A DNA stretch of 64,000 nt, from assembly GCA_023512835.1 (NCBI GenBank), contig CM042087.1, positions 51,950,265 through 52,014,264 on the forward strand, read 5' to 3'. Within the stretch, counting starts at the first letter, position 1; the number at the start of each line of letters is the position of its first letter. This document shows, one piece after another, positions 22,840 through 33,527 of this stretch. A program made the translations under genes and the position numbers. The notes under the pieces are model-generated. The model was not told the DNA's origin. It ran no database searches and worked only from the letters and a program-made list of their open reading frames with translations. The DNA is from Taxillus chinensis. Lineage: Eukaryota > Streptophyta > Magnoliopsida > Santalales > Loranthaceae.

Positions 22840-23523
22840 GTGGTTTATTCACTAGAGCATGAGTGTGATGTGAGTCTCGATAAAGATCCAATCTCATTTA
22901 TCCAAGCCATGGAATGTAACAATTCTGAAGAGTGGTTTAATGCTATGAAAGAAGAGTTAACATCAATGTATGACAATAAAGTCTGGGATTTAGTGGAGTT
23001 GCCTAAAGGTTTAAAACAAGTGGGTTGCAAGTGGGTCTTTAAGACCAAGCGTGACTCAAAGGGCAACATTGAAAGGTATAAGGCCAGACTTGTCGCTAAA
23101 GGTTATACTCAAAATGATGGCATTGACTATAAAGAAACCTTCTCTCCGGTTTCAAAGAAGGACTCTTTGAGGATTGTTATGGCTTTGGTGGCTCATTATG
23201 ATTTAGAGCTTCACCAAATAGATGTTAAAACTGCCTTTCTTAATGGTGACTTAGAGGAGGAAGTTTATATGGATCAACCAGAAGGTTTCATAACCATAGG
23301 AAAGGAACATTTGGTGTGTAAATTAAAGAAATCAATATATGGACTAAAACAAGCTTCCCGACAATGGTACCTTAAGTTTAATGATACCATTATGTCATAT
23401 GGTTTTATAGAAAACACTATTGATCGGTGTATCTATATGAAGGTTAGTGGGAGTAAGTTTATTATATTAGTCCTATATGTTGATGATATCCTTCTCTTGC
23501 AAATGATATTGGTTGTTACATGA
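22840..23523 (+). pseudogene. F: copia reverse transcriptase
   Basis: RVT_2-type RT: WDLVELPKGLKQVGCKWVFK, RYKARLVAKGYTQ, ETFSPVSKKDSLR, DVKTAFLNGDLEEEVYM, KKSIYGLKQASRQWYLKF and the catalytic LYVDDILL (YVDD at 23476-23487). A one-base frameshift just after YVDD throws the frame into LQMILVVT and a stop; the protein continues at 23513 in another frame. Apart from that it is well conserved. Confidence 0.92.
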
Positions 23524-24460
23524 TATTAAAAGGTATCTCTCTAACAACTTTGTAATGAAAGATATGGGTGAGGCATCTTATGTGATAGGAATAAAAATAT
23601 TCCGTGATAGATCACAAGGATTGTTAGGATTGTCTCAAAAGGCTTACATTGATAAAGTATTAGAGAGATTTAAAATAGAAAAGTACTCTGCATGGATAGT
23701 TCCAATTCGGAAAGGGGACAAATTTAGTGAGATGCAATGTCCCAAAAATGATTTGGAACGAAAGGTAATGGAGTCTATTCCATATTTGTCGATTGTTGGG
23801 AGGCTATTGTATGTCCAGATATGTAATCGATCAGACATCAGTTTTGCTGTTGGAATGTTAGGCCGATATCAAAGTAATCTTGGAATAGATCATTGGAAGG
23901 CTGCGAAGAAAGTGCTTAGGTATTTACAAGGCACTAAGGATCACATGCTCATATATAGGAAATCCAACCACCTTGAGGTGATTGGGTATTCAGATTCAGA
24001 CTATGCAGGTTGTGTAGATTCAAGAAAGTCTACATTTGGTTATATGTTCCTATTAGCTGGAGGAGCAGTTTCATGGAAAAGTGGAAAGCAATCTACTATT
24101 GCTACTTCCACTATGGAGGCTGAATTCGTGGCATGCTTTGAGGCCACTATTCATGCATTATGGTTGCGGAAGTTTGTTTCAGGTCTAAACATTATTGACA
24201 GTATAGCTAGATCGTTGAGACTTTATTGTGATAATTCTGCAACTATTTTCTTTTCAAAGAATGACAAGTATTCTAAAGGTGCAAAACACATGGATTTGAA
24301 ATACTTGTCAGTTAAAGAAGAAATGCAAAAACATAGAGTGTCAATTGAGTATATTGGTACTGATCGATGATAACGGATCCGTTGACTAAAGGATTACCAC
24401 CCAAAACATTCATTGGCCATGTTGGAAGTATGGGTGTGATAGATAAATCCTTGTTGACAT
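23513..24460 (+). pseudogene. F: RT thumb and RNase H
   Basis: Continues the RT: YLSNNFVMKDMGEASYVIGI, then RNase H blocks SDSDYAGCVDSRKSTFGY, WKSGKQSTIATSTMEAEF and LYCDNSATIFF, all catalytic acids present. 285 codons are open to a TGA at 24368-24370, where the family usually continues with ADPLTKGLPPK; that motif is found just after the stop (TDPLTKGLPPKTF), so this is a premature stop. Confidence 0.9.
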
Positions 24461-24784
24461 GATATTAAGATGTGTACATTTGGTTATTAGCTTTTGTCAT
24501 TTGTGAATTCAATTAAAGTTATGTTTTTTGTTATTTGTTTGTTACTCACATTATGTTGTATACATTATTGTTTTAGTGAGATAGCAATGAAAGCAATGAT
24601 TAAAGTTTATCCCAATTAAAGCTTCTAAATTGAGTTAGTTTTGTGATACATGGAAGGAATCATGTCGTTTGATGACTTGTGACCGCCATGATCCAATCAT
24701 TTCAATTTAATTATGGATGTCTTGATTGATTCAATGAAAGGTGCGCACTTAAAGTTATTGAATCACCAAGTCATGACATGGGCC

Positions 24785-24795
24785 AAGAGGGAGAT
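24785..24795 (+). promoter_or_regulatory. F polypurine tract
   Basis: AAGAGGGAGAT immediately before the LTR start TGTTAGATTATT. Confidence 0.8.
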
Positions 24796-25159
24796 TGTTA
24801 GATTATTATTTTATTTTTAATAATCTATTATGTGGCCTATGTAATTAAAAGGCCTACATGCTATTAATTGACCGCATGTAATTAAAAGATTGTTTCTAAT
24901 TAATGAAGGCTCAATATGATGGTTGTTGGACCGAATAGAAATTGGAAACAGTAGGGTTATATATATAGATGTATCCCTTCACTTTCGCTTCAATTAGGTT
25001 TTAACGCAACACAGAACGTGCGTATGGTGGTAGTTCTTCTCTATCACAGAATGCCATTAGAGAGAAACAAAAAGGTAATAAAACCAATTCCTTTAATTCG
25101 TTCATGAATCAAGGTACGCTCCGATTAAGGTTATAGTTTCTATTAAATAATTCTAGACA
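24796..25159 (+). mobile_element. F 3' LTR (about 364 bp)
   Basis: Begins TGTTAGATTATTATTTTATT after the PPT. The end at TTCTAGACA is chosen because it is the first CA in a plausible terminal context; no second LTR is present to confirm it. A TATATATAG run at about 24959-24968 could be its TATA box. Confidence 0.6.
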
Positions 25160-25936
25160 TAAACGATCCTCCAGGAAATTCCTTATACTCTACGGAAAAC
25201 TTTGTTATGTTTGCAAGAGTGTTTGGTTTTTGTGTCCTTTATTAATATATTTTTACAAGTTTTTTTTTTTGAAAAGGAAAGATATATTCAAATTATACAT
25301 TTTAGAAGGGAAGAAAAAAAAAAAACAAAGGTTGCTGTGCCACGCGGAACTTCATCATCGAAGATAGACACGTTGGGACCTTTTTTGTGTTCAGGTGGGG
25401 GCAAAAAAGCAATTGAGTACTCAAAGAAAAAGAACCAAAGCGATTGAATTTAAAAGGTCATGTTTTTCCTTTTCGCATTTTTAACTCGTGCTAATTTGAA
25501 ACTAACACATTTTGTCATACGTTTAACGTGCGCCGATTTGAGAACAGTTTCCACATTTTTTGCTTTTCGCTTGGACATTCGATTACATAAATGGAAAGCA
25601 TTAGATGCAACATCAGGTGAACAGGCAATTATGTCACGAGAGTTTTTAAAATGAATAATGATAGGTATATGGAGATAAATTATGAAAAATATTTGTATTA
25701 TTGTTTGATTGATATTAATAGTTTTTTATGACAGTATTTTTACGTAAATTATCTATATAATATACTTGTCAATAAATTTTTTCTTTTAAAATACAATAAA
25801 TTATAAGATATTTTTTAGTGTTTTAAGAAAAAAAAATAGGACAGATTTTGAAAACAATATTAATAAAAAAGACATGTTATATGCATGCGCGTAGGGCACA
25901 CACATAACCAGGATCATTTGCAGTAATCATAGAGCA
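25160..25936. other. Unassigned AT-rich stretch
   Basis: No coding pattern, RNA gene or recognisable element. It contains poly-T and poly-A runs (25260, 25315). It is the target into which G inserted. Confidence 0.6.
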
Positions 25937-25941
25937 CAATA

Positions 25942-26288
25942 TGTTAGAATAATTTTTCATTAAGATTTAAAATAAAGCTTAAGAGTATAATTATTATAAA
26001 ATTAATGTGTAAATATTAATATTTTTAGTTTGATGAGAAGTCAAATTAAAAATAATAAATATTATATATAAAAGGTTATGGTTTTCATATTACGTGATGG
26101 CTTATTAGGTCTTTATTCCAATCAATAAAGCTATTAAAAACTAAGATCCATAAGAATTATAGTAATTTGAAAGATCACAACTGATTGATTAAACTCTAGT
26201 GATAAATTTAAATAAGCTTTCAATTTATTATGATAAATTAAATAATTTCTAGGTAAAGAGAAATCCTATGATTAATTAAATTCTAATA
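25942..26288 (+). mobile_element. G 5' LTR
   Basis: Starts TGTTAGAATAATTT and aligns with 33096-33522 through AAGATTTAAAATAA, TTACGTGATGGCTTATTAGG and GATCACAAC. It lacks about 80 bases present near the start of the 3' copy. It ends CTAATA, where the 3' copy has CTAACA. Confidence 0.85.
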
Positions 26289-27590
26289 TTATAGCTGCAA
26301 ATTATTTTGCTTATCATTATAACGGGTAATAGCGTCGATTCTTGGGCGGCAATTAATAAGAGTTTCTATTGTGTGTTTCGTTTATTCCCTGTATCACGTG
26401 GTGAGTTCAAATTATATGTGCAACGAATTGTTAAGGAGGCTTTAGTTTTCTCATCTGTATTTATTATGCAACCTATAGATGCACGTCGCACAACTCATAT
26501 TTATTTATGTGATGTCAGGCTTATATCTTATATAGTTAACGTCATTCAAAGAACGACTCTAATACATATGTAAATTATTTTCTTTGTGTATCAGTTTAAT
26601 GAGTTTATATATTATGTCTTTACGTGATGCAATAATGAAAGCACAAACATAGTCATTAATGCTTGTATGTATCTCAAGAGTATTAAAATAATTCTTATTC
26701 TTATATGATTTCTCATTACCATATGCAATTCATCCTTGCTTCTATTTCTTCGGTATTTTCTTTTATTTGGATGGAACAAGTAATTATCGATATTGGTATA
26801 GGATTTAAGGTTAGAAATACCTATACCTGTTTGGCTACGGTGATTGTTTGCGTGTAATATGTGGTATCAATTTGATACTTATATATAGTTTAATTAGCGG
26901 TATAACGTGCCAATTGCATAGTATATTTGTGTAATTAGAATTTTAAATGCAATACATTTTGAATATTAACGTGCGAAATTAATTGTAATTTTTGCATATT
27001 TTATTTATTTTAATCCTGTTAATTTTGGTCCACATAACTTACATTTTGCATATTAAATTTGCATAATTATGTGATAAATTAGAAATTCAGAAATTATTTG
27101 ATAAATCACAATTAAGATATTATATGATAAATTATTTATGATTAAATTTAGTTGTTCATCATTTTAAATGATTAATTGAAGCATGATGTCGCCAAAGTGA
27201 CTACTCCTGTGCAATTTTATTTATAAGGAATGTTGAATGTTTGTAGGTATGTATATTCATGCAGGTATTAACTGGCCCAAAACAAAGTTTAATATTTAGC
27301 CGAATTACACACACATGTGCTGGTAAACATGTGATGATTATAAAATTTATTTTACATATGAATAATAATTCGATCCAAAGATAGATTTATTATTTGACAT
27401 GAGTTATTGTTAATGTTTGATCACTACAACAAGATTACCATTTGCAATTAATATTACTATCCAAAAACTTGATATTAATGTTGTATTAGGTATCTTGAGA
27501 TGAGACTTACCATTATTTGAATTTGTTAATTATCATATTTGGTTATTAATGTGAGTATATTTGGTTGTTTATTTTCTTTTCAGTCAAGGT
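26289..27590 (+). other. G leader, 1.3 kb without a gene
   Basis: AT-rich and unusually long for a copia leader. No TGGTATCAGAGC-type primer site is visible after the LTR. An 88-codon open frame at 26307-26573 shows no family pattern. The leader may hold an unrecognised old insertion. Confidence 0.5.
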
Positions 27591-28420
27591 TTCTACTATA
27601 TCTGCTAATGTTAACTCAATATCCATGCTTAATAGGACCAACTTCAAGGATTAAAAGAGAACATTGAAATTGTTCTTGGTTGCATGAATCTGGACCTTGC
27701 ACTTCGGTGTGAGCAACTTGCTTCTCTTACGGACATAAGTTCTTCTGATGCTATAAAGAATTTTGAGAAGTGGGATCGCTTAAATCGCATTGGTATCATG
27801 ATCATTAAGTGCGGCATTCCTGAGGCATTTAGGGCTACGGTATCTGATGATATCATTATAGCGAAAGAGTTCATAGTCGAAATTGAACAGCGTTTTGCAA
27901 AAAATGATAAGGTAGAAACAAGCACGCTTTTGCAAAGCTTGATTTCTGTGAGGTATAAAGGCAAAGGGAACATTAGGGAATACATTATGGAAATGTCTCA
28001 TCTTGCTTCTAAACTTAAGGCATTAAAGCTTGAGCTGTCTGATGATTTACTTGTGCATTTGGTATAATTTCTCTTCTTGCACAATTTGGTCAATTTATGG
28101 TCAGTTACGATTATCAAAAGGAAAAATGGACTCTTAATGAGTTCATTTCTTACTGTGTGCAAGAGGAAGAAAGATTGAAGGAAGATAGAACTGAAAGTGT
28201 TCATTTGATCGTTACCCATAAGGATAAGGGCATAAAGAGAAAGAATATAGAAGTTGTTAAAGGTCCAACTCAAAAGAAATAACAACAAAATACTAAGGGT
28301 TGTTTCTTTTGTAATAAGCTTGGACATATGAAGAATGATTGTACCAAATATCACGCTTCACATGTTAAGAAAGGTACATTTTTTACTTTGGTCTGTTTTG
28401 AGGTAAATTTAGTTTCAGGT
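27591..28420 (+). pseudogene. G gag pseudogene
   Basis: Reads NSISMLNRTNFKD, a stop, then ENIEIVLGCMNLDLALRCEQ, GIMIIKCGIPEAFR, KNDKVETSTLLQSLISVRYK and EMSHLASKLKALKLELSDD (to 28065), then after a shift KEKWTLNEFISYCVQEEERL (28097-28282). A stop precedes the CCHC knuckle CFFCNKLGHMKNDC (28301-28342). This is the common UBN2-type Gag of Ty1/copia elements, about 270 residues, with one knuckle. Confidence 0.88.
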
Positions 28421-28785
28421 ACCTAGAAACACATGGTGGTTAGATTATGGTGCTACTACTCACACAAGTGTTTCTATGCGGGGTTGTCTGAACTACCGAA
28501 AGCCAAGTGATGCTGAAAGATATATCTTTGTGGGTAATGGAAACTCGGTGGAAGTCGAGGCTACCGAGATTTTTAGTTGTTATTAGAAACTGGTTATTAT
28601 TAGAATTTATTGGATACTTTTTTTGTCTTGTCTTTTAGGTGGAATTTGGTTTCGAGTTTCTTTATTAGACAAATCAGGTTATTAGAAATAATCAATTCGG
28701 TTTATCTATAAATTCAAATATTGTGAGAACTGGTTCTTTATGTGCATATGACAACTTATATTTGCTTGATGCAATTCCTTCTTAT
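28421..28785 (+). pseudogene. G protease remnant
   Basis: PRNTWWLDYGATTH stands where the family has an Asp-Ser-Gly active site; Ser is replaced by Tyr. GCLNYRKPSDAERYIFVGNG follows. From about 28570 the reading is broken, then LCAYDNLYLLDAIPSY resumes just before E3 inserted. Confidence 0.75.
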
Positions 28786-29115
28786 TGTCATCACCGGTTT
28801 TCGTCCGAGCCGCAACCGAATAATGAAATGTATGGAGTCACCACCAACTGGTTTTTTGGGTGCTATTGGTCGCCTAAAATGTGGGTGGTCTACATTACCA
28901 AATAAAGGTTTGAGTTTTGGTTAAGTGTAGGGAAGGATTAACACCCTTACAGTGCCCTTTCGGTAGTTATCTTAGGAGAAAGAGGTTTCTATTTGTTTTT
29001 CTTGCTTCCTTGTTTTTATTTTTTTATTTTTTTATTTGTTAGAAGCATGTTGGTTCCATGAGTAATGATTTATTGGAGCCGTTTTATTATTGGTCTCATT
29101 GCGAAGAATCTTACT
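28786..29115 (-). repeat. E3 left inverted arm
   Basis: Minus-strand copy of the LTR end. It contains ATGGAGTCACCACCAACTGG, the reverse of the GGTGGCGACTCC block, and GTGTAGGGAAGGATTAACAC, the reverse of the CTTCCCTACAC block of E1 and E2. It pairs with 29845-30208. Confidence 0.85.
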
Positions 29116-29844
29116 CTTTCTCCTTATGAAATTGCTAGCAAAAAAAAAAATAGAAAGCTTTCTCTTTCTCATTCCAATTAGACCTATTCCCTTCCTCTCT
29201 CTCCTAGACATCCATCCCTTACAAACCAAAGGAAATACAAAAAAGAAAAGAAACCTCTCGAACCCCGATCACATTCCTTCTTTTTGTAGTGTTATTTTCA
29301 GAAAACAAAAATCCAAAAATACCTACAATTTGTTCTTCTTAATCTCATCTCTCCCAATAGCTATAAATCAAAGTCTGGCTAATTCCATATCATTTGGGAG
29401 ACTCCAACATTGATAGGATAGCTCGAGCGTGGTGCTGCTACTGAAGCAGACGCTTGACGGAGTTTTTGGCAGTCGATTTAGTGTGTTGTGTATTTCATTT
29501 CATGTTCTTACTTCCATTTGTTAGTTCGATGTAATTTTTATTTTTGTTGTTGTTTACTTTATTTTGTTGCATGCCATATGCAGTTGTAATATGTGTAATA
29601 TGTAAAAAAAGAAAGAGGAGAAAAAAAGAAAAGTAAAGGGAAAGGAGTGATTTAATTTTGCCCTTGAACACACCACACCATAGTTGCAATTATTATTTCT
29701 TAACCATAGTCTTCATTCCAAGAGTAAACCCTGAAAAAGAAACAAAAAAAAGCAAAATATAATAAAAAAAATCATTAAAAACATAGAAAATGTAATAACT
29801 CAATTTCGGTCTATACCGTCGGAGGATAGACCAATATTCGAGAA

Positions 29845-30208
29845 GGCAACATTCTTGGCAAGTGAGACCAATAATAAAACGGCTCCAGGAAATCATTACT
29901 CATGGAACCAACATGTTTCTTACAAATAAAAAAAATAAAAAAATAAAACAAAATAAAAAAAAAAAAAATAAAAAAAATAAAAAAAAGAAGCAAGAAAAAC
30001 AAATAGAAATCTCCTCCTCCTAAGATATGTACCGAAAGGGTATCGTAAGGGTGCTAATCCTTTCCTACACGTAACTAACCCCCGAACCTTTATCTAGTAA
30101 TGTAGACCACCCACATTTTAGGTGACCAATCGCACCAAAAAAATAGTTGGTGGCGACTCCATACATTTCATCATTCAGTTGCAGCCCGGATAAAAGCCAG
30201 TGATGACA
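29845..30208 (+). repeat. E3 right inverted arm
   Basis: LTR end in normal orientation: CCGAAAGGGT, TTTCCTACACGTAACTAACC, AGTTGGTGGCGACTCC and the terminal CCAGTGATGACA. Longer than the left arm mainly through an A-run (29929-29990). Confidence 0.85.
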
Positions 30209-30213
30209 CTTAT

Positions 30214-31180
30214 AATGAAACCTTGCATGTGGAATCAAAGGGTACTACACGCAAATTAAATATGGATAATTCAGCCACATTATGGCACAAACGATTATGT
30301 CACATCTCTAGAAATAGAGTTGAGCGGCTTGTATCTGATAAGATTTTAGATTCTCTTGATTTTATAAACTTTGATATTTGTATTGATTGTATCAAGGGAA
30401 AACAGACTAAAATAAAGAAATTAAGTGTCAATAGAACTACAAATGTCTTAGAATTGATACTCACCGATATTTGTGGTCCATTCCCTATGACTTCTTGGAA
30501 TGGTCAACAATACTTTATATCATTCATAGATGATTATTCACGTTATGGGTACCTATTTCTTGTTCATGAGAAATCTCAGTCTTTGGATGTGTTCAAAACT
30601 TTTAAGGCTGAAGTTGAGAACCAACTCAGCAAAATAATAAAGTGTGTCAGGTCTAATCGTGGTGGCGAATACTATGACAAATATGATGGTTCAGGTGAAC
30701 AACAACCATACCCATTCACACAAATTCTAGAGAAATGTGGAATCGTCCCACAGTACACCATGCCAGGATCACTTAGCTAGCATGAATGGTGTAGCTGAAA
30801 GACGAAACCAAACACTTAAAGATATGGTAAGGAGCATGATTAGTCATTTTACCTTACCAGACTCACTCTAGGGAGAAACACTAAAGACAACATTTTATAT
30901 TCCGAATAAAGTGCCAACTAAAGCAACTTCAAAAATACCTTATGAACTTTGGACATGCAAAAAGCCTAGTATAAAGCATTTTCACATTTGGGGATGTCTA
31001 GTTGAGGCAACGCCTTATAGACCACATGAAAAGAAATTGGACTTCAAAATAGTAACTAGTTACTGTATTGGCTACTCTAAATGATCTAGGTTTATGATCC
31101 CACACTTTGGTTTATTTTTGAGACGGGAACCGCAACATTCTTTGAGGATGTTGAATTTGGGGGGAGAAATAAGGTTAGGA
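30214..31180 (+). pseudogene. G integrase
   Basis: After E3: LWHKRLCHISRNRVERL and CIDCIKGKQ (HHCC), LTDICGPFPM (first Asp), VRSNRGGEYYDKY, where the second catalytic Asp is Asn (30655-30657), and after a stop and frameshift at about 30777 NGVAERRNQTLKDMV (Glu). C-terminal blocks PYELWTCKKPSIKHFHIWGC and PHEKKLDFKIV follow. Inactive by catalytic substitution and by frame breaks. Confidence 0.9.
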
Positions 31181-31239
31181 ACATTGTCTTTGAGGAAGAA
31201 TCAATCTCGATTCCCATTACTAGAAGGTGTTCCACTACT

Positions 31240-31795
31240 AGAAGGTGCAAAACCCATTGGTTGTAAATAGATTTTTAAAACCAAAAGGGATTTACAGAGT
31301 AATGTGGAGAGGTATAAGGCTCGTCTTGTAGCAAAAGGCTTTATTCAAAAGGAAAAAATTGACTTTAAAGAAACTTTCTCTCCAATTTTAATGAAATACT
31401 TTTTTAGGACAATCATGGCTCTAGTTGCACATTTTGACCTTGAACTTCATTAGATAGATGTCAAAACAGCTTTTCTCAATGGTGACACTGATGAAACGAT
31501 ATATATGGTGCAACCAGAAAACTTCGAGTTGGAAGACCCAAAAAATATGGTTTACAAATTGAAAAAATCTATCTATGGTCTCAAACAGGCTTCTCGTCAA
31601 TGGTATCATAAGTTTCATCAAGTGATTATCTCATTTCGTTTTGAGACAAACATTATTGATAATTGTGTATATCACAAGTTCGGTGGAAAAAAACTTATAT
31701 TTCTGGTTTTATATGTTGATGACATATTGCTTGTTACAAATGATATAGACATTTGCACGAAACCAAGAGATTTCTATCAAATAATTTTGAAATGA
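31240..31795 (+). pseudogene. G reverse transcriptase
   Basis: GCK, stop, IFKTKRDLQSNVERYKARL, KETFSPILMKYFFR, DVKTAFLNGDTDETIYMVQP, KKSIYGLKQASRQWYHKF and LYVDDILLVTND (YVDD about 31711-31722). The segment between integrase and RT is shortened, with a small direct repeat ACTAGAAGGTG (31220-31245) at the join. Several stops. Confidence 0.9.
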
Positions 31796-32640
31796 AAGAT
31801 CTTGGTGACACCTCTTTTATATTAGGGATCCAAATACAACGAGATCGCTCTCAGGGTATTCTTGAATTATCACAAAAGAGCTATATCAATAAAGTTCTTA
31901 AAAGATTTAGCATTCAGGACAAGAAACCAGGTGATACCGCGTAGCTAAAGGAGACAAATTTAGTCTCAATCAGTGCCCTAAAACTACTCTTGAAATTAAG
32001 AAAATACAAAACATTCCTTATACATTAGTAGTAGGGAGTTTAATGTATGCTCAAGTCTATACACGTCCGGATATTGCATATATTGTTGGTATGTTGGGTA
32101 GATATTTAAGCAATCCTTGATGGATCATTGGAAAGCAGCCAAACGGATTATGTGGTATTTACAGAAAACAAAAGATTACATGCTCACATATAGGAGATCG
32201 GATCATTTAGAGATCATTGTGTATTTCGACTTTGATTATGCAGGACGTCAAGATAGTAAAAGATCCACTTCAGGCTACATATATTTATTAGCTAGTAGCG
32301 CCAAATAGGCATTATTAGCTTCTCCCACTATGGAAGCAAAATTTGTAGCATGTTATGAGACATCTAATTGTGAAATATGGCTGCAAAATTTTGTCATTGG
32401 GCTAGGCATTCTGGAGGGCATAAAAAGACTACTCAAACTATATTATGACAATAAATTTGCAGTGTTATATTCCAATAACTACAGGAGTTCTTTAAGGTCA
32501 AGGAATATTGACATTAGATACTAGTTGTGAAGGAAATAGTATAAAGTGGAGAGATATCTATAAAGCATATTGGCACAAACTCCATGATAGCAGATCCACT
32601 TACAAAAGGATATCTATAGAGCACACTTGCTCATATGGGT
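31753..32640 (+). pseudogene. G RT thumb and RNase H
   Basis: RFLSNNFEMKDLGDTSFILGI, SQKSYINKVLKRF, then KAAKRIMWYLQKTKDYML, FDYAGRQDSKRSTSGYIYLL, TMEAKFVACYETS and LYYDNKFAVLY. The RNase H acids are partly altered (EAKF for EAEF). At least four stops. Confidence 0.85.
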
Positions 32641-33084
32641 GTCATTTTGTGTGAGGATATCATGTTTTAGTGGGAGTTTGTATTATTTTGTATATGTTTT
32701 ATTGCTTTATGTTTGGTTTTGGATATTTTTATGTACCTATGGATTTATGAATTTTCTGATTAGAAATAAAGTATTTAGTTCTATACACTCTGTTACATTG
32801 TGTTAAATTTTGATCTCAATTTAGTAGGACTAATTGGAAATAGACATGTATACATCACATTGCATGTAATTTTCACGTTATGCATCCATGATTGATCTAT
32901 GTCATTTGGTTATGGTGTTGTATGTGACCATTGATGGGTTTAGTCATGCTAAATGTGGTGAAAATCTCTTTGATCCTATAATATCATAATTACTGAACGA
33001 GATTGTTCTGATATTCTAAGGTTAAAATAGCAACATTTTGGAGCTCATAATGTTATGCACATTTATATAGTTACATATATGCCC

Positions 33085-33095
33085 TAGTGGGAGAT
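33085..33095 (+). promoter_or_regulatory. G polypurine tract
   Basis: AGTGGGAGAT immediately before the 3' LTR. The 450 bases before it (32640-33084) hold no gene. Confidence 0.7.
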
Positions 33096-33522
33096 CGTTG
33101 AAATAATTCCATCATATAGGACTAAACATGTAAATATTAAATGTATTGTGCTATCTTTGGGAAAGCCTAAATTAAAGTAATCTAATTAAGATTTAAAATA
33201 AGACTTAAGGGTATAATTGTTATGGAATTAATGTGTAGACACCAGAATGCTATTTTTAATTTGATGAGGGGTCAAATTGAAAATAGCAAACATTATATAC
33301 ATATAGGGTTATGGTCCCCATATTACGTGACGGCTTATTAGGTTTGTATCTCCATTAACAAAGTTATTAAGAACTAGGGTTCATAAGGGTTGTGCTAATT
33401 TAGAAGATCACAACTTGTTGATCAAACTCTAATGATGGATTCAAATACAATTCCGATTTACTATGATAAATCAAACAATCTCTAGGCAAATAAAGATCCC
33501 TGTAGTTAATTAGATTCTAACA
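33096..33522 (+). mobile_element. G 3' LTR
   Basis: Starts CGTTGAAATAATTCC (TG mutated to CG) and ends TTCTAACA, followed by CAATA. It is the longer and probably less damaged LTR copy. Confidence 0.88.
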
Positions 33523-33527
33523 CAATA

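Larger units (their letters stand above)
28786..30208 (+). mobile_element. E3: palindromic LTR insertion with CTTAT duplication
   Basis: Both flanks are CTTAT (28781-28785 and 30209-30213); removing the insert and one flank restores the copia reading IPSY...NETLHVES. The element begins TGTCATCACCGG and ends CCAGTGATGACA. The left 330 bases (28786-29115) are an imperfect inverted copy of the right 364 bases (29845-30208); the middle 730 bases continue the right arm as a normal E-family LTR, with a TATAAAT at about 29361. So both termini are U5 ends of one LTR type. No coding. Confidence 0.85.
25937..33527 (+). mobile_element. G: full-length but decayed Ty1/copia element with CAATA duplication
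   Basis: Target duplication CAATA at 25937-25941 and 33523-33527 brackets two related LTRs (25942-26288 and 33096-33522). The inside has gag, protease, integrase, RT and RNase H in copia order and contains the nested E3 (28786-30208). The LTRs have diverged strongly (many substitutions, an 80-base deletion in the 5' copy), so G is old; every domain has stops or frameshifts. Confidence 0.9.

Noticed and set aside
26307..26573. 88-codon frame in the G leader as a small gene
   Set aside because: No recognisable domain, AT-rich context, no support on either side.
28786..30208. E3 as a DNA transposon with long terminal inverted repeats
   Set aside because: TG...CA ends, a 5-base duplication and strong similarity to E1 and E2 LTR DNA fit retrotransposon integration better, though this is not excluded.
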